Part shown: piece after piece, positions 47,480 to 56,846 of the stretch
Numbering within the stretch: position 1 is the first letter of the stretch
How the letters are laid out: every line of letters begins with the position of its first letter
NCBI RefSeq assembly: GCF_029945535.1
Contig: NZ_JAQSCU010000013.1
Span: 311,522 to 375,521 of the forward strand
Length of the DNA: 64,000 nucleotides
From: Methylotenera sp.
GTDB taxonomy: Bacteria > Pseudomonadota > Gammaproteobacteria > Burkholderiales > Methylophilaceae
Reading direction: 5' to 3'
Program-made: the position numbers and the translations under genes
The notes under the pieces: model-generated
Seen by the model: the letters and a program-made list of their open reading frames with translations, nothing else
The model's database searches: none
Told to the model about the DNA's origin: nothing

Positions 47480-50400
47480 ATGAATGTGAACAAACCTGCA
47501 AGCCCAATTCCTGCTATATCAAACTCAGCCAGCTTAGCGACTGCTTTGCAAAGCTGCATGTTGGCTGATCGCCATGCATTGCGTCGTAAGTTGCGTGATG
47601 CGGCCGATTTACAAAAGCTAAAAGATGAAAAATCTGCTGCTAAAGCACAGCGCTTGTTAGGTGAGGTTGCGCAAAAAGTTCGTACATCTCAGCAGAAGTT
47701 TGCTTCTCGATTAGCTAGTTTGCCTAAGCCAGAATACCCACTTGAGCTACCAGTCAGCGGCAAAAAAGATGAAATCGCGGCGGCCATTACCAATAACCAA
47801 GTGGTGATTATCTGCGGTGAAACAGGTTCTGGTAAAACAACACAAATACCTAAAATATGTCTTGAGCTTGGTCGTGGTGTGGCGGGTTTGATTGGACATA
47901 CGCAGCCACGCCGTATTGCTGCGCGTTCAGTGGCTTCGCGTATTGCGCAGGAGCTGCAAAGTCCGTTGGGTGAAGTGGTTGGTTATAAGGTGCGCTTTAA
48001 CGATAAGTTGTCAGAATCCAGCTATATCAAGTTGATGACTGATGGTATTTTGCTGGCGGAAACGCAGGGCGATAAATTCCTTAATGCTTATGACACTATC
48101 ATTATTGATGAGGCGCATGAGCGTAGCTTGAACATCGACTTTTTGCTGGGCTACCTCAAGCAGTTACTGCCAAAGCGTCCAGATTTAAAAATCATTGTGA
48201 CTTCAGCAACGATTGATGCAGAGCGTTTTTCAAATCACTTTGTAGGCGCGCCTATCATTGAGGTGTCAGGTCGTACTTACCCTGTTGAGATTCGTTATCG
48301 CCCATTAGGTAAAGCTGGATTTCGCGCTAGAGAAATTGCGGAAACTGAAAATTCTCAGTTTGATTTAGAAGATGAAACTATCTTTGGTATCGCTAGAAAA
48401 GCCAAAACAGAAGCACGTTGGCTGGAAGAAGATGACGAAGAGGAAGCCATAGAAGAAGCGATTTTAGACGCCGCGGATGACTTGCTACGTCAAGGCGATG
48501 GTGATATTTTAGTGTTTCTGCCCGGCGAACGCGAAATTCGCGATGTTGCTGACCATTTACGCAAATATCAAGGACGTTCGGCGAAGTTAAAGCATATTGA
48601 AGTGCTGCCTTTATTTGCACGTTTAAGCATAGAAGATCAGCAAAAAATATTCAAAAGCCATAGTTCACGTCGCATTGTGTTGGCGACTAACGTGGCAGAA
48701 ACGTCGCTTACTGTTCCAGGTATTAAGTATGTGATTGATGCTGGGCTAGCGCGGATGAACCGTTACAGCACACGTGCCAAAGTTGAGCAATTGCAGATAG
48801 AAAAGATTAGCCAAGCCGCAGCCAAACAGCGGGCAGGTCGTTGTGGACGTGTTTCAAGTGGTATATGTGTACGTTTGTATTCAGAGGAAGATTTTAACGG
48901 TCGTCCAGAATTTACCGAACCTGAAATTCTGCGCAGTTCGCTAGCCAGCGTGATTTTGCGCATGGCGGCATTGCGATTGGGTGATGTAACAGAGTTTCCG
49001 TTTATCGAAGCGCCATCATCTCGGTTGGTAAGCGATGGTTATTTGTTGCTACAAGAATTAGGCGCGGTGGATGCTAAGCGCCAAATTACTGAAATTGGCT
49101 TGCAGCTTGCACGCTTGCCTTTAGACCCGCGAGTAGGTCGCATGATTTTAGCGGCTAAGCGTGAAGGCTGTTTAAACGAGATATTGATTATCGCCAGCGT
49201 GTTGAGCATACAAGACCCACGTGAACGCCCAATGGACAAGCGCGAGGCGGCAGATAATGCACATGCAAAATTTGCAGGAGAGGGTTCAGATTTCATGAGC
49301 TACCTCAAGCTTTGGGACTTTTTTGATAACGCACTTAAAACCAAAAAATCGAACAAAGATTTGCTGAATCAGTGCCATAGCAACTTCTTATCATTTTTGC
49401 GCTTAAAAGAATGGCGTGAGTTGCATAGCCAAATCAAGCAAATTACCGATGAAATGGAATTTAAATACAACGAAAAAGAAGCTACTTTTGAGCAAATCCA
49501 TAAAGCATTATTAGCTGGTTTACTGGGTAATATTGGTTTTAAAGATGGTGATAACGACGCTTATTCAGGTGCACGTGGTATTCGTTTTTATGTGGCACCA
49601 GGTTCATGCCTCAAAAAGACTCGTCCAAAATGGGTGATTGCTGCGGAGTTGGTCGATACCTCTAAGCTTTATGCGCGTTGCGTGGCAAAGATAGAGCCTG
49701 ATTGGATTGAGCCGTTAGCGCGAGGTTTAACAGAAAGCCAATATTCTGACCCGCGTTGGGATAGGAAAATGGGTATGGTCAATGCGTGGGAGCGTGTTTC
49801 TCTCTATGGCTTAACTATTATTCCTAAGCGTCGTGTGCATTATGGGCCAATCAACCCTAAAGAAGCTCGCGAGATATTCATACGTGAGGCGTTAGCTAGC
49901 GGTGAGTTCGATACCCGAGCTGCATTTTTCACTGCAAATGAACGCTTAATTGCCGAAGTTGAAGAGTTGGAACATAAGGCGCGTCGGCAAGATGTGCTAG
50001 TAGATGAACATCAGTTGTTTGCCTTTTATGACGCAAAGATTCCTGCTGATATTTTCCAGGCAGCAACTTTTGAAAAGTGGCGTGAAACCGCTGAAAAAGA
50101 AAACCCAAGGTTGCTGTATCTGACTCGTGATGACTTGATGCGTCATGGTGCAGATGCCATTACTGCCGTGCAGTTTCCAGAAATGATTATGTTGGATGGC
50201 GTTGAAACGCATCTGAAATATCGCTTCGAGCCAGGCCATGTTTTGGATGGCGTCACGGCGACTATTCCGTTGGCCTTATTGAATCAGCTTAATCCAACAC
50301 AAACCGAATGGTTAGTCCCCGGCATGCTACGTGAAAAGCTGACTTATTTAATTAAAGCATTGCCTAAAACTTTCCGCCGCGTTTGCGTGCCTGTGCCTGA

Positions 50401-51526
50401 GTTTGTCACGGTTTTTTTAGATCAAAATAAGGTGGGTGAAGGTGTAATTAAACAGGTTCTTGCAGCGCATATTCAACGTGTGACTACGCTAAAAATCTCA
50501 GTTGAAGATTGGACTGAAGAAACGCCAGCTCACTTGCTGATGAACTTTAGCGTTCTTGATGATGCAGGCCGTGAGCTTGCCATGGGGCGCGATTGGAATG
50601 CACTTAAAAAACAATTAGGTTCAGCCGCGCAACTCACCTTTAGAAACACCTCGCCAGATATTGAAAAGACGGGTCTAAAACAATGGAATTTTGGTGATTT
50701 ACCGCAAACCTTGAGTTTTGAGCGCGATGGCTTAAAAGTGGTGGGTTATCCTGCATTAGAAGATGAAATCGATAGCGTTTCTGTGAAGCTTTTTGATACC
50801 GAGCGCGAGGCGGCTGTAAATCTACGTAAAGGTATTTGCCGATTAATTCGATTTGAGTTAAAAGAACAAATGAAGCAGTTGGAAAAAAGCCTGCCAAATT
50901 TTAATCAATACGCCTTAACGCTCAGAAACATAATGTCGCCAGAAGATTTACGTGAAGATATGATTACTGCCATTGCCGATCGCGCCTTTATTGGTGAGGA
51001 CGATTTGCCACGTACTAATGCTGAATTTATGAAGTTGAAACAACGCGCCAGAACACGTCTGCCAGCCGTTAGCGAAGCGATTGCAAGGCAAGCGCAAGCG
51101 ATTGCCACTGAATATCAACTGCTCACAGTGAAGCAAGGTCAAATGGCAACAACAGCCAATCGATTAAAACGCGACTTGGATCAACAAGTTGGGCAGCTGG
51201 TTTATAAAGGTTGTTTTAGTCAAACGCCGTGGGAGCACTTGCAGCATGTGCCACGTTATTTGAAGGCTTTAAGGTTGCGCATTGAAAAGCATCCTGCGAA
51301 TCCAGATCGAGATGGCAAAAATGCAGGAAGCGTGGGTATTTTGTGGCAGAAATGGCAAGATAAAGTCAGTGCGCTGCATCAGGCTAATCAGGATATTCCA
51401 CAAGACTTGCAGGATTACCGCTGGTTGATTGAAGAATTACGCGTTTCCTTATTTGCGCAAGAACTTAAAACGCCATTTCCAGTGTCGATTAAGCGCTTAG
51501 AAAAAACATGGGCGGACATGCGCTAA
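47480..51526 (+). CDS. hrpA: ATP-dependent RNA helicase HrpA
   Basis: ATG 47480 is chosen (1348 residues); the frame is open further upstream but that stretch crosses the hairpin at 47357-47386. DEAH-box motifs: GETGSGKTTQIP, IIDEAHERSLN, VTSATID, NVAETSLT and QRAGRCGR, then helicase-associated, OB-fold and DUF3418 C-terminal regions. HrpA resolves ribosome collisions and acts on RNA. Length is close to the E. coli protein. Confidence 0.95.
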   Translation: MNVNKPASPIPAISNSASLATALQSCMLADRHALRRKLRDAADLQKLKDEKSAAKAQRLLGEVAQKVRTSQQKFASRLASLPKPEYPLELPVSGKKDEIAAAITNNQVVIICGETGSGKTTQIPKICLELGRGVAGLIGHTQPRRIAARSVASRIAQELQSPLGEVVGYKVRFNDKLSESSYIKLMTDGILLAETQGDKFLNAYDTIIIDEAHERSLNIDFLLGYLKQLLPKRPDLKIIVTSATIDAERFSNHFVGAPIIEVSGRTYPVEIRYRPLGKAGFRAREIAETENSQFDLEDETIFGIARKAKTEARWLEEDDEEEAIEEAILDAADDLLRQGDGDILVFLPGEREIRDVADHLRKYQGRSAKLKHIEVLPLFARLSIEDQQKIFKSHSSRRIVLATNVAETSLTVPGIKYVIDAGLARMNRYSTRAKVEQLQIEKISQAAAKQRAGRCGRVSSGICVRLYSEEDFNGRPEFTEPEILRSSLASVILRMAALRLGDVTEFPFIEAPSSRLVSDGYLLLQELGAVDAKRQITEIGLQLARLPLDPRVGRMILAAKREGCLNEILIIASVLSIQDPRERPMDKREAADNAHAKFAGEGSDFMSYLKLWDFFDNALKTKKSNKDLLNQCHSNFLSFLRLKEWRELHSQIKQITDEMEFKYNEKEATFEQIHKALLAGLLGNIGFKDGDNDAYSGARGIRFYVAPGSCLKKTRPKWVIAAELVDTSKLYARCVAKIEPDWIEPLARGLTESQYSDPRWDRKMGMVNAWERVSLYGLTIIPKRRVHYGPINPKEAREIFIREALASGEFDTRAAFFTANERLIAEVEELEHKARRQDVLVDEHQLFAFYDAKIPADIFQAATFEKWRETAEKENPRLLYLTRDDLMRHGADAITAVQFPEMIMLDGVETHLKYRFEPGHVLDGVTATIPLALLNQLNPTQTEWLVPGMLREKLTYLIKALPKTFRRVCVPVPEFVTVFLDQNKVGEGVIKQVLAAHIQRVTTLKISVEDWTEETPAHLLMNFSVLDDAGRELAMGRDWNALKKQLGSAAQLTFRNTSPDIEKTGLKQWNFGDLPQTLSFERDGLKVVGYPALEDEIDSVSVKLFDTEREAAVNLRKGICRLIRFELKEQMKQLEKSLPNFNQYALTLRNIMSPEDLREDMITAIADRAFIGEDDLPRTNAEFMKLKQRARTRLPAVSEAIARQAQAIATEYQLLTVKQGQMATTANRLKRDLDQQVGQLVYKGCFSQTPWEHLQHVPRYLKALRLRIEKHPANPDRDGKNAGSVGILWQKWQDKVSALHQANQDIPQDLQDYRWLIEELRVSLFAQELKTPFPVSIKRLEKTWADMR

Positions 51527-51549
51527 TTAGCGTTTGCCTGTAGTCAACC

Positions 51550-52461
51550 ATGGAAATTAATCAAACTACTCCACTCGATAAAGCTGTAAATCAGTTTGAC
51601 GAATTCTTGCTTAAGCCGCGTGGCGATAAGCTGATTCGTATCAATATTAGTCGTAACACGCTGATTGCGATTATCTTTTCGCTACTGGTGCATGGGCTGC
51701 TTTTAATCGTTATGTTGCCAAAAATTGATTTTGATAACGCGGCTTCTCCACAGCCAACGGCATTGGAAGTGAGTTTGGCGCCACCAACTCCGCCTAAAGT
51801 TGAAATTCCTGAACCAACTCCTGTAAAACCAGAGCCTGAAGTCACAAAGCCGCTACCAAAAGTCATTACACGAAAACCCAGTAAAAATACAAAACCATCC
51901 ACGTTCTCCGTGCCAGACGTGATTGCGACAAAACAACCAACGCCAGAACCAACGCCACCTAAAGAGGTTAAGCCAAATGACGCGCCAACTGATATGGCTT
52001 CTTACGTTAAGGCGCAGCAAGCCAAGCGTAACGCTATGGAAGCGGACGCGGCAAGACAAAATGCAGAAGCCGTCGCGCGTGAAGTTGGCCCTAGCCAAGA
52101 AAAGGTTAGAGACGACAGAATTAAAAGTAATTTAAAAGTTGGTACGAATGGCATTTTTGAAATTACTAACTTAAGTGGGCGGCATGCAGCCTTTGCATTT
52201 AAAGGTTGGACTAATGATTACAGCAGTGCAAAGCGTGAATCATTTGAAGTTGAAGCGGGCACTGGGCAGGACGTTAGATTAGTGATGATTAAGAAAATGA
52301 TCTCTTTGATTCGCCGACATTATGATGGCGATTTTAACTGGGAGTCTCAACGACTAGGTCGTGAGGTAGTGAAGTCAGCTCGCCCAGAAGATAGTGCAGA
52401 ACTGGAAGAGTTTATGATGATGGAGTTTTTTGGCACTAACTACAAGAACACACCTTATTAG
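51550..52461 (+). CDS. TonB-like inner-membrane protein of unknown function (303 aa)
   Basis: One N-terminal membrane span (about 36-56, TLIAIIFSLLVHGLLLIVML), a long Pro/Lys/Glu-rich stretch (about 75-145, many PEPTP-type repeats), a charged helix and a folded C-terminal domain of unknown type (VGTNGIFEITNLSGRHAAFAF). The layout is TonB-like, but the C-terminus lacks recognisable TonB motifs. It starts 23 bases after hrpA. Confidence 0.75.
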   Translation: MEINQTTPLDKAVNQFDEFLLKPRGDKLIRINISRNTLIAIIFSLLVHGLLLIVMLPKIDFDNAASPQPTALEVSLAPPTPPKVEIPEPTPVKPEPEVTKPLPKVITRKPSKNTKPSTFSVPDVIATKQPTPEPTPPKEVKPNDAPTDMASYVKAQQAKRNAMEADAARQNAEAVAREVGPSQEKVRDDRIKSNLKVGTNGIFEITNLSGRHAAFAFKGWTNDYSSAKRESFEVEAGTGQDVRLVMIKKMISLIRRHYDGDFNWESQRLGREVVKSARPEDSAELEEFMMMEFFGTNYKNTPY

Positions 52462-52580
52462 CGCTTTTTACATAAAGGTGCGTTACATATTTTACATCTA
52501 GTGTTTATTGAGCTATATCATATTAAACTGTTTGCAATGCGCTAACATAATAACCAAGCCATTAACTGCAAAGTAAAACC

Positions 52581-55259
52581 ATGAGTCAGCATCATCTCAA
52601 GCCCTTGTTTGCTCCTAAATCGGTAGCCGTGTTTGGGGCTAGTGACCGCGTTGATTCTGTGGGGCAAGTGGTGTTTCAGAATATGTTGCAAAGTGGTTAC
52701 CAAGGTAAGCTCTACGCAATCAATCCCAAGCATAGCACTGTGCAGGGCTATAAGGCTTATGCCTCCATCACTGAAATTAATGAGCCAGTAGAATTGGTAG
52801 TGATTGCTACTCCAGCAGATGCTGTACCAGATATTATCGAAGCTTGCGGCCTAAATAAGGTGAAGGTTGCCATTATTATTAGTGCGGGATTTGGCGAAGC
52901 AGGTGCAGCTGGTAAGCAGTTGGAAGAATCTGTACTCGAAAAGGCTCATTACTATGGTATTCGTCTAATAGGTCCAAATTGCCTTGGTGTGATGTGCCCT
53001 GATATTGGCTTGAATGCGACCTTTAATAAAGGTAACGCCATTGCAGGTAATATCGCCTTTATCTCTCAATCTGGCGCGCTGTGTACAGCGATTTTAGATT
53101 GGGCAAATGCAAATGATGTTGGCTTTTCTAACGTAGTTTCTATGGGCGCCTCAGTTGATGTGGATTTTGGCGAAATCCTCGATTATTTAATTTCAGATAC
53201 TAAAACGCGTAGCATTTTATTGTATATCGAAGGTATACACGATGCACGCGGATTTATGAGTTCGATTCGAGCTGCTGCACGTATTAAACCGGTGATTTTG
53301 GTAAAAGTAGGGCGTCACCCAGCAGCTTCCAAAGCAGCTATTTCACATACTTCTGCGATTGTTGGTTCTGATGATGCATTTGATGCGGCAGTTCGTCGCG
53401 CGGGTGTGGTGCGTGTGCAAACTATTACACAGTTATTTGCCGCGGCTAAGGCACTTTCATGCGGCTTTGATCCAACAGGTAACCGCTTGGCAATTGTCAC
53501 CAATGGCGGCGGCCCTGGCGTGATGGCAACCGATTACGCAATTGATTTAGGCTTAGAGATTGCCGCGTTATCAGACGTGACCATTCAAGCGCTTAATCAG
53601 GCACTGCCAACAACATGGTCGCACGGCAATCCGATTGATATTATTGGTGATGCGCAAGTCGATAGGTATGAATGTGCGGTCAAAGCTTGTTTAGAAGATC
53701 CGAATGTGGATGGCGTCCTCACCATTTTGACGCCGCAAGCCATGACTAAGCCGCTAGAAGTGGCGAATGCCATGATTGCCTTGAGTCACAAATATAAAAA
53801 ACCATTGTTAGCGTCGTGGATGGGCGAAGCGCAGGTGAGCGAGTCGCGCGCTGCATTTAATCGCACTAAGATGCCTAGTTTCCGTAACCCTGAGTCAGCC
53901 GTAGATGTATTCTCTTTTCTCTCTGCTTACCATAAAAACCAGAAGCTTTTAATGCAAATGCCAGGGCCAATCTCTCACCATTTGGCGCCAGATGTTGAGA
54001 GTGCGCGCATGATTATTGAAGGTGCTCTGCAAGAAAAACGTAAGATTCTGGGTGAAATGGAATCTAAAGCCTTATTGTCGGCATTTCATATTCCTGTTGC
54101 GCATACCATGGTGGCGCGCTCGCCGAATGAAGCATTATTGATTGCGCAACAATTAGGTTTCCCTGTGGCGATGAAAATCAACTCGCCCGATATTACGCAT
54201 AAGTCGGATGTGGGTGGGGTGGTGCTAAATTTGGCCAATGCGCAAGAAATTCGCTCTGCCTATCACTCCATTATCGAGAGCGTTAAAAGTAAACGTCCAA
54301 ATGCACATATTAACGGCATCTCCATTCAGCCTATGATCGTCAAACCAAATGGTCGTGAGCTGATGGTCGGTGTGACTAATGACCCTGTATTTGGCCCTAT
54401 TATTACCTTTGGCGCGGGTGGTACGACTGTTGAGATTATTGCTGATCGCTCGGTAGCGCTTCCGCCATTGAATAACTTCTTGGTGAAAGACCTGATTAAT
54501 AATACGCACGTGGCAAAAATGTTAGGTGCATTCAGAAATATGCCACCAGTCAATATGGAGGCGCTTGAAAGCGTGATGCTGCGCGTTTCTGAAATGGTGT
54601 GTGAGCTGCCAATGTTAATGGAAATGGACATCAATCCGTTGATATTAGATGAAAATGGCGTGTTGGCTGCCGATGCTCGCATTATGGTAGAAGTCCGTCC
54701 ACCAAGCGCCGATCGTTATACACATATGGCGATTTATCCTTACCCGACTCATTTAGTCACCAACTGGCAGCTTGCAGATGGCACCGACGTGGTGATTCGT
54801 CCTATACGCCCAGAAGACGTATGGCTAGTGCAAGATTTCGTGAAGAATCTATCGGAAGAGGCGCGGTACTTTAGGTTTATGAAAAGCGTAGAGCAGCTCA
54901 GTGAGACATTGTTAGTTCGATTTACGCAAATCGACTACAGTCGTGAGATGGCGTTAATTGCGGTAAGAAATGAAAATGACAAGGAAATCGAGCTAGGCGT
55001 CACGCGCTATGCCATTAATCCAGATGGTGAAAGCTGCGAATTTGCTTTAGTCGTCGCTGATAGTATGCGCGGCACAGGTTTAGGGCATAAATTGATGACT
55101 GCATTAATGGATATTGCCCGCAACAAAGGCTTAAGTCGAATTGAAGGTGAAGTGCTAAAAAATAACGCCAGTATGTTAAAACTGATGAAGCGCTTGGGCT
55201 TTACTGCCACAGTTAACCCTGACGATAGCAGCATTAAGAATGTATATATAGATTTATAA
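52581..55259 (+). CDS. Pat-type protein acetyltransferase (GNAT fused to NDP-forming acyl-CoA synthetase)
   Basis: The 892-residue product has an N-terminal CoA-binding domain (VAVFGASDRVDSVGQVV), a succinyl-CoA-ligase-like region with SHTSAIVGSD, an ATP-grasp domain (about 480-700) and a C-terminal GNAT domain (about 735-890, with RGTGLGHKLMTALM). This is the domain order of Pat/YfiQ (PatZ), which acetylates the active-site lysine of Acs. The SHT motif keeps a His, so ligase activity is also possible. The next gene starts three bases after its stop. Confidence 0.9.
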   Translation: MSQHHLKPLFAPKSVAVFGASDRVDSVGQVVFQNMLQSGYQGKLYAINPKHSTVQGYKAYASITEINEPVELVVIATPADAVPDIIEACGLNKVKVAIIISAGFGEAGAAGKQLEESVLEKAHYYGIRLIGPNCLGVMCPDIGLNATFNKGNAIAGNIAFISQSGALCTAILDWANANDVGFSNVVSMGASVDVDFGEILDYLISDTKTRSILLYIEGIHDARGFMSSIRAAARIKPVILVKVGRHPAASKAAISHTSAIVGSDDAFDAAVRRAGVVRVQTITQLFAAAKALSCGFDPTGNRLAIVTNGGGPGVMATDYAIDLGLEIAALSDVTIQALNQALPTTWSHGNPIDIIGDAQVDRYECAVKACLEDPNVDGVLTILTPQAMTKPLEVANAMIALSHKYKKPLLASWMGEAQVSESRAAFNRTKMPSFRNPESAVDVFSFLSAYHKNQKLLMQMPGPISHHLAPDVESARMIIEGALQEKRKILGEMESKALLSAFHIPVAHTMVARSPNEALLIAQQLGFPVAMKINSPDITHKSDVGGVVLNLANAQEIRSAYHSIIESVKSKRPNAHINGISIQPMIVKPNGRELMVGVTNDPVFGPIITFGAGGTTVEIIADRSVALPPLNNFLVKDLINNTHVAKMLGAFRNMPPVNMEALESVMLRVSEMVCELPMLMEMDINPLILDENGVLAADARIMVEVRPPSADRYTHMAIYPYPTHLVTNWQLADGTDVVIRPIRPEDVWLVQDFVKNLSEEARYFRFMKSVEQLSETLLVRFTQIDYSREMALIAVRNENDKEIELGVTRYAINPDGESCEFALVVADSMRGTGLGHKLMTALMDIARNKGLSRIEGEVLKNNASMLKLMKRLGFTATVNPDDSSIKNVYIDL

Positions 55260-55262
55260 ATT

Positions 55263-56186
55263 ATGCATACTGCTTACATCACGCATCCAGAGTTTCTTAA
55301 ACATGACATGGGGCCAGACCATCCCGAGTGTCCTGCGCGTATTCATGCGATTCAAGACCAGCTGATTGCATCGGGTCTGTATGATTACCTTGTTCATTAT
55401 GAATCATCAAAAGTCAGCAAAGCGATATTGGCCTTGGCACATACCGAAGAATACATCGATTGGGTGTTTAGCCAGTCGCCAGATTCAGGACTGATAGATC
55501 TTGATGGCGACACGATGATGAATCCATACACCTTAGACGCAGCTTTATACGCCACAGGTGCAGTGGTTCAAGGTGTTGATTTAGTCATGGCTGGTAAGGT
55601 TAATAATGCATTTTGCAATATTCGCCCGCCTGGTCACCATGCTAAACGTGGCGGCGCGTCTGGATTCTGCATTTTTAACAATGTGGCGGTGGCGGCTACA
55701 TACGCGCTTGAGCATCATGGCTTAGAGCGCATAGCTATTGCCGATTTTGATGTGCATCACGGCGACGGCACCGAAGATATTTTTCATGATGATCCACGCG
55801 TGATGATGTGCTCAACCTTTCAGCATCCGTATTATCCATATAGCGGCGCCGATAGCGGTAGCGAGCATATGATTAACATACCGCTTGCGGCAGGCAGCAC
55901 AGGTGAGCAGTTTCGTGACGCTGTTACAGAGCATTGGCTACCAGCGCTAGAGCGTTTTCAGCCTCAAATACTCTTTATTTCAGCCGGTTTCGACGCACAC
56001 TGGGAAGATGATATGGGCGATATAAGCTTGCACGAAAAAGATTACTTATGGGTAACAGAAGCGTTAAAAGACGTAGCTAAACGTCATGCGAGTAATCGCA
56101 TAGTCTCTGCACTTGAAGGCGGATATGCTTTGCATGCGCTAGGGCGATGTGTAATGACGCATGTTAAAAGTTTGAGCGATCTTTAG
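55263..56186 (+). CDS. Histone deacetylase family protein (AcuC-like)
   Basis: The 307-residue zinc hydrolase has NIRPPGHHAKRG (catalytic His pair), DFDVHHGDGTEDIF (metal ligands, about 160-175) and ISAGFDAHWEDDMGDI. Family members remove acetyl groups from lysines or polyamines; AcuC deacetylates Acs in Bacillus. Tight coupling to the Pat-type gene (three-base gap) suggests that the two act on the same modification. Confidence 0.92.
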   Translation: MHTAYITHPEFLKHDMGPDHPECPARIHAIQDQLIASGLYDYLVHYESSKVSKAILALAHTEEYIDWVFSQSPDSGLIDLDGDTMMNPYTLDAALYATGAVVQGVDLVMAGKVNNAFCNIRPPGHHAKRGGASGFCIFNNVAVAATYALEHHGLERIAIADFDVHHGDGTEDIFHDDPRVMMCSTFQHPYYPYSGADSGSEHMINIPLAAGSTGEQFRDAVTEHWLPALERFQPQILFISAGFDAHWEDDMGDISLHEKDYLWVTEALKDVAKRHASNRIVSALEGGYALHALGRCVMTHVKSLSDL

Positions 56187-56287
56187 TCGCATACTTAATG
56201 CTAATTCATGGTTGATATTGAACCTTACGCCTAACGCACTGCCGTATTTGAGTGTATGCTTAGACGTTAAAATTAGATTGGATAGAT

Positions 56288-56680
56288 ATGAAAAAAATCA
56301 TCAAAACAGAGTCAGAATGGCAAGACCAACTTACACCACTTCAATATGAAGTAACACGCCATGCGGCGACTGAGAGACCGTTCAATGGCGAATACGCAGA
56401 TCATAACGAAGCTGGCATTTATACCTGTGTATGCTGCAATACGCCGCTTTTTGAATCTGATACCAAATTTGATGCAGGTTGTGGCTGGCCTAGTTACTTT
56501 AAGGCGCTCAACCCTGCAAACGTGCGTGAGCTAAAAGATAGCACTCATGGAATGATACGCACTGAAGTGATTTGTAATGTTTGCGATGCTCATCTAGGTC
56601 ATGTATTTAACGATGGGCCTCCTCCTACAGGTTTACGTTATTGCATTAACTCTGCATCGTTGAGTTTTGAAGCTAAATAG
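56288..56680 (+). CDS. msrB: Peptide methionine-(R)-S-oxide reductase
   Basis: The 130-residue product has two zinc CxxC pairs (CVCC and CNVC), GCGWPSYF and the catalytic Cys in [11 protein letters not shown]. It reduces R-methionine sulfoxide in proteins. Single-domain MsrB of usual length. It lies upstream of ovothiol genes, a shared oxidative-stress theme. Confidence 0.96.
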   Translation: MKKIIKTESEWQDQLTPLQYEVTRHAATERPFNGEYADHNEAGIYTCVCCNTPLFESDTKFDAGCGWPSYFKALNPANVRELKDSTHGMIRTEVICNVCDAHLGHVFNDGPPPTGLRYCINSASLSFEAK

Positions 56681-56846
56681 GCTGTATTTTAGAGATTTTA
56701 GCTAGTTAGTATTTGAACTTTTGTAGCGCAAAGCGCCCTAAGCCTGTGTAAAAATAACGGCTAACCAGAATAGTGGCCTACTTAGTTAGCTGCATACTCA
56801 GTTAAAATTAATCTAAACTTCTCTACAAACGATCACTTTAATAAAC

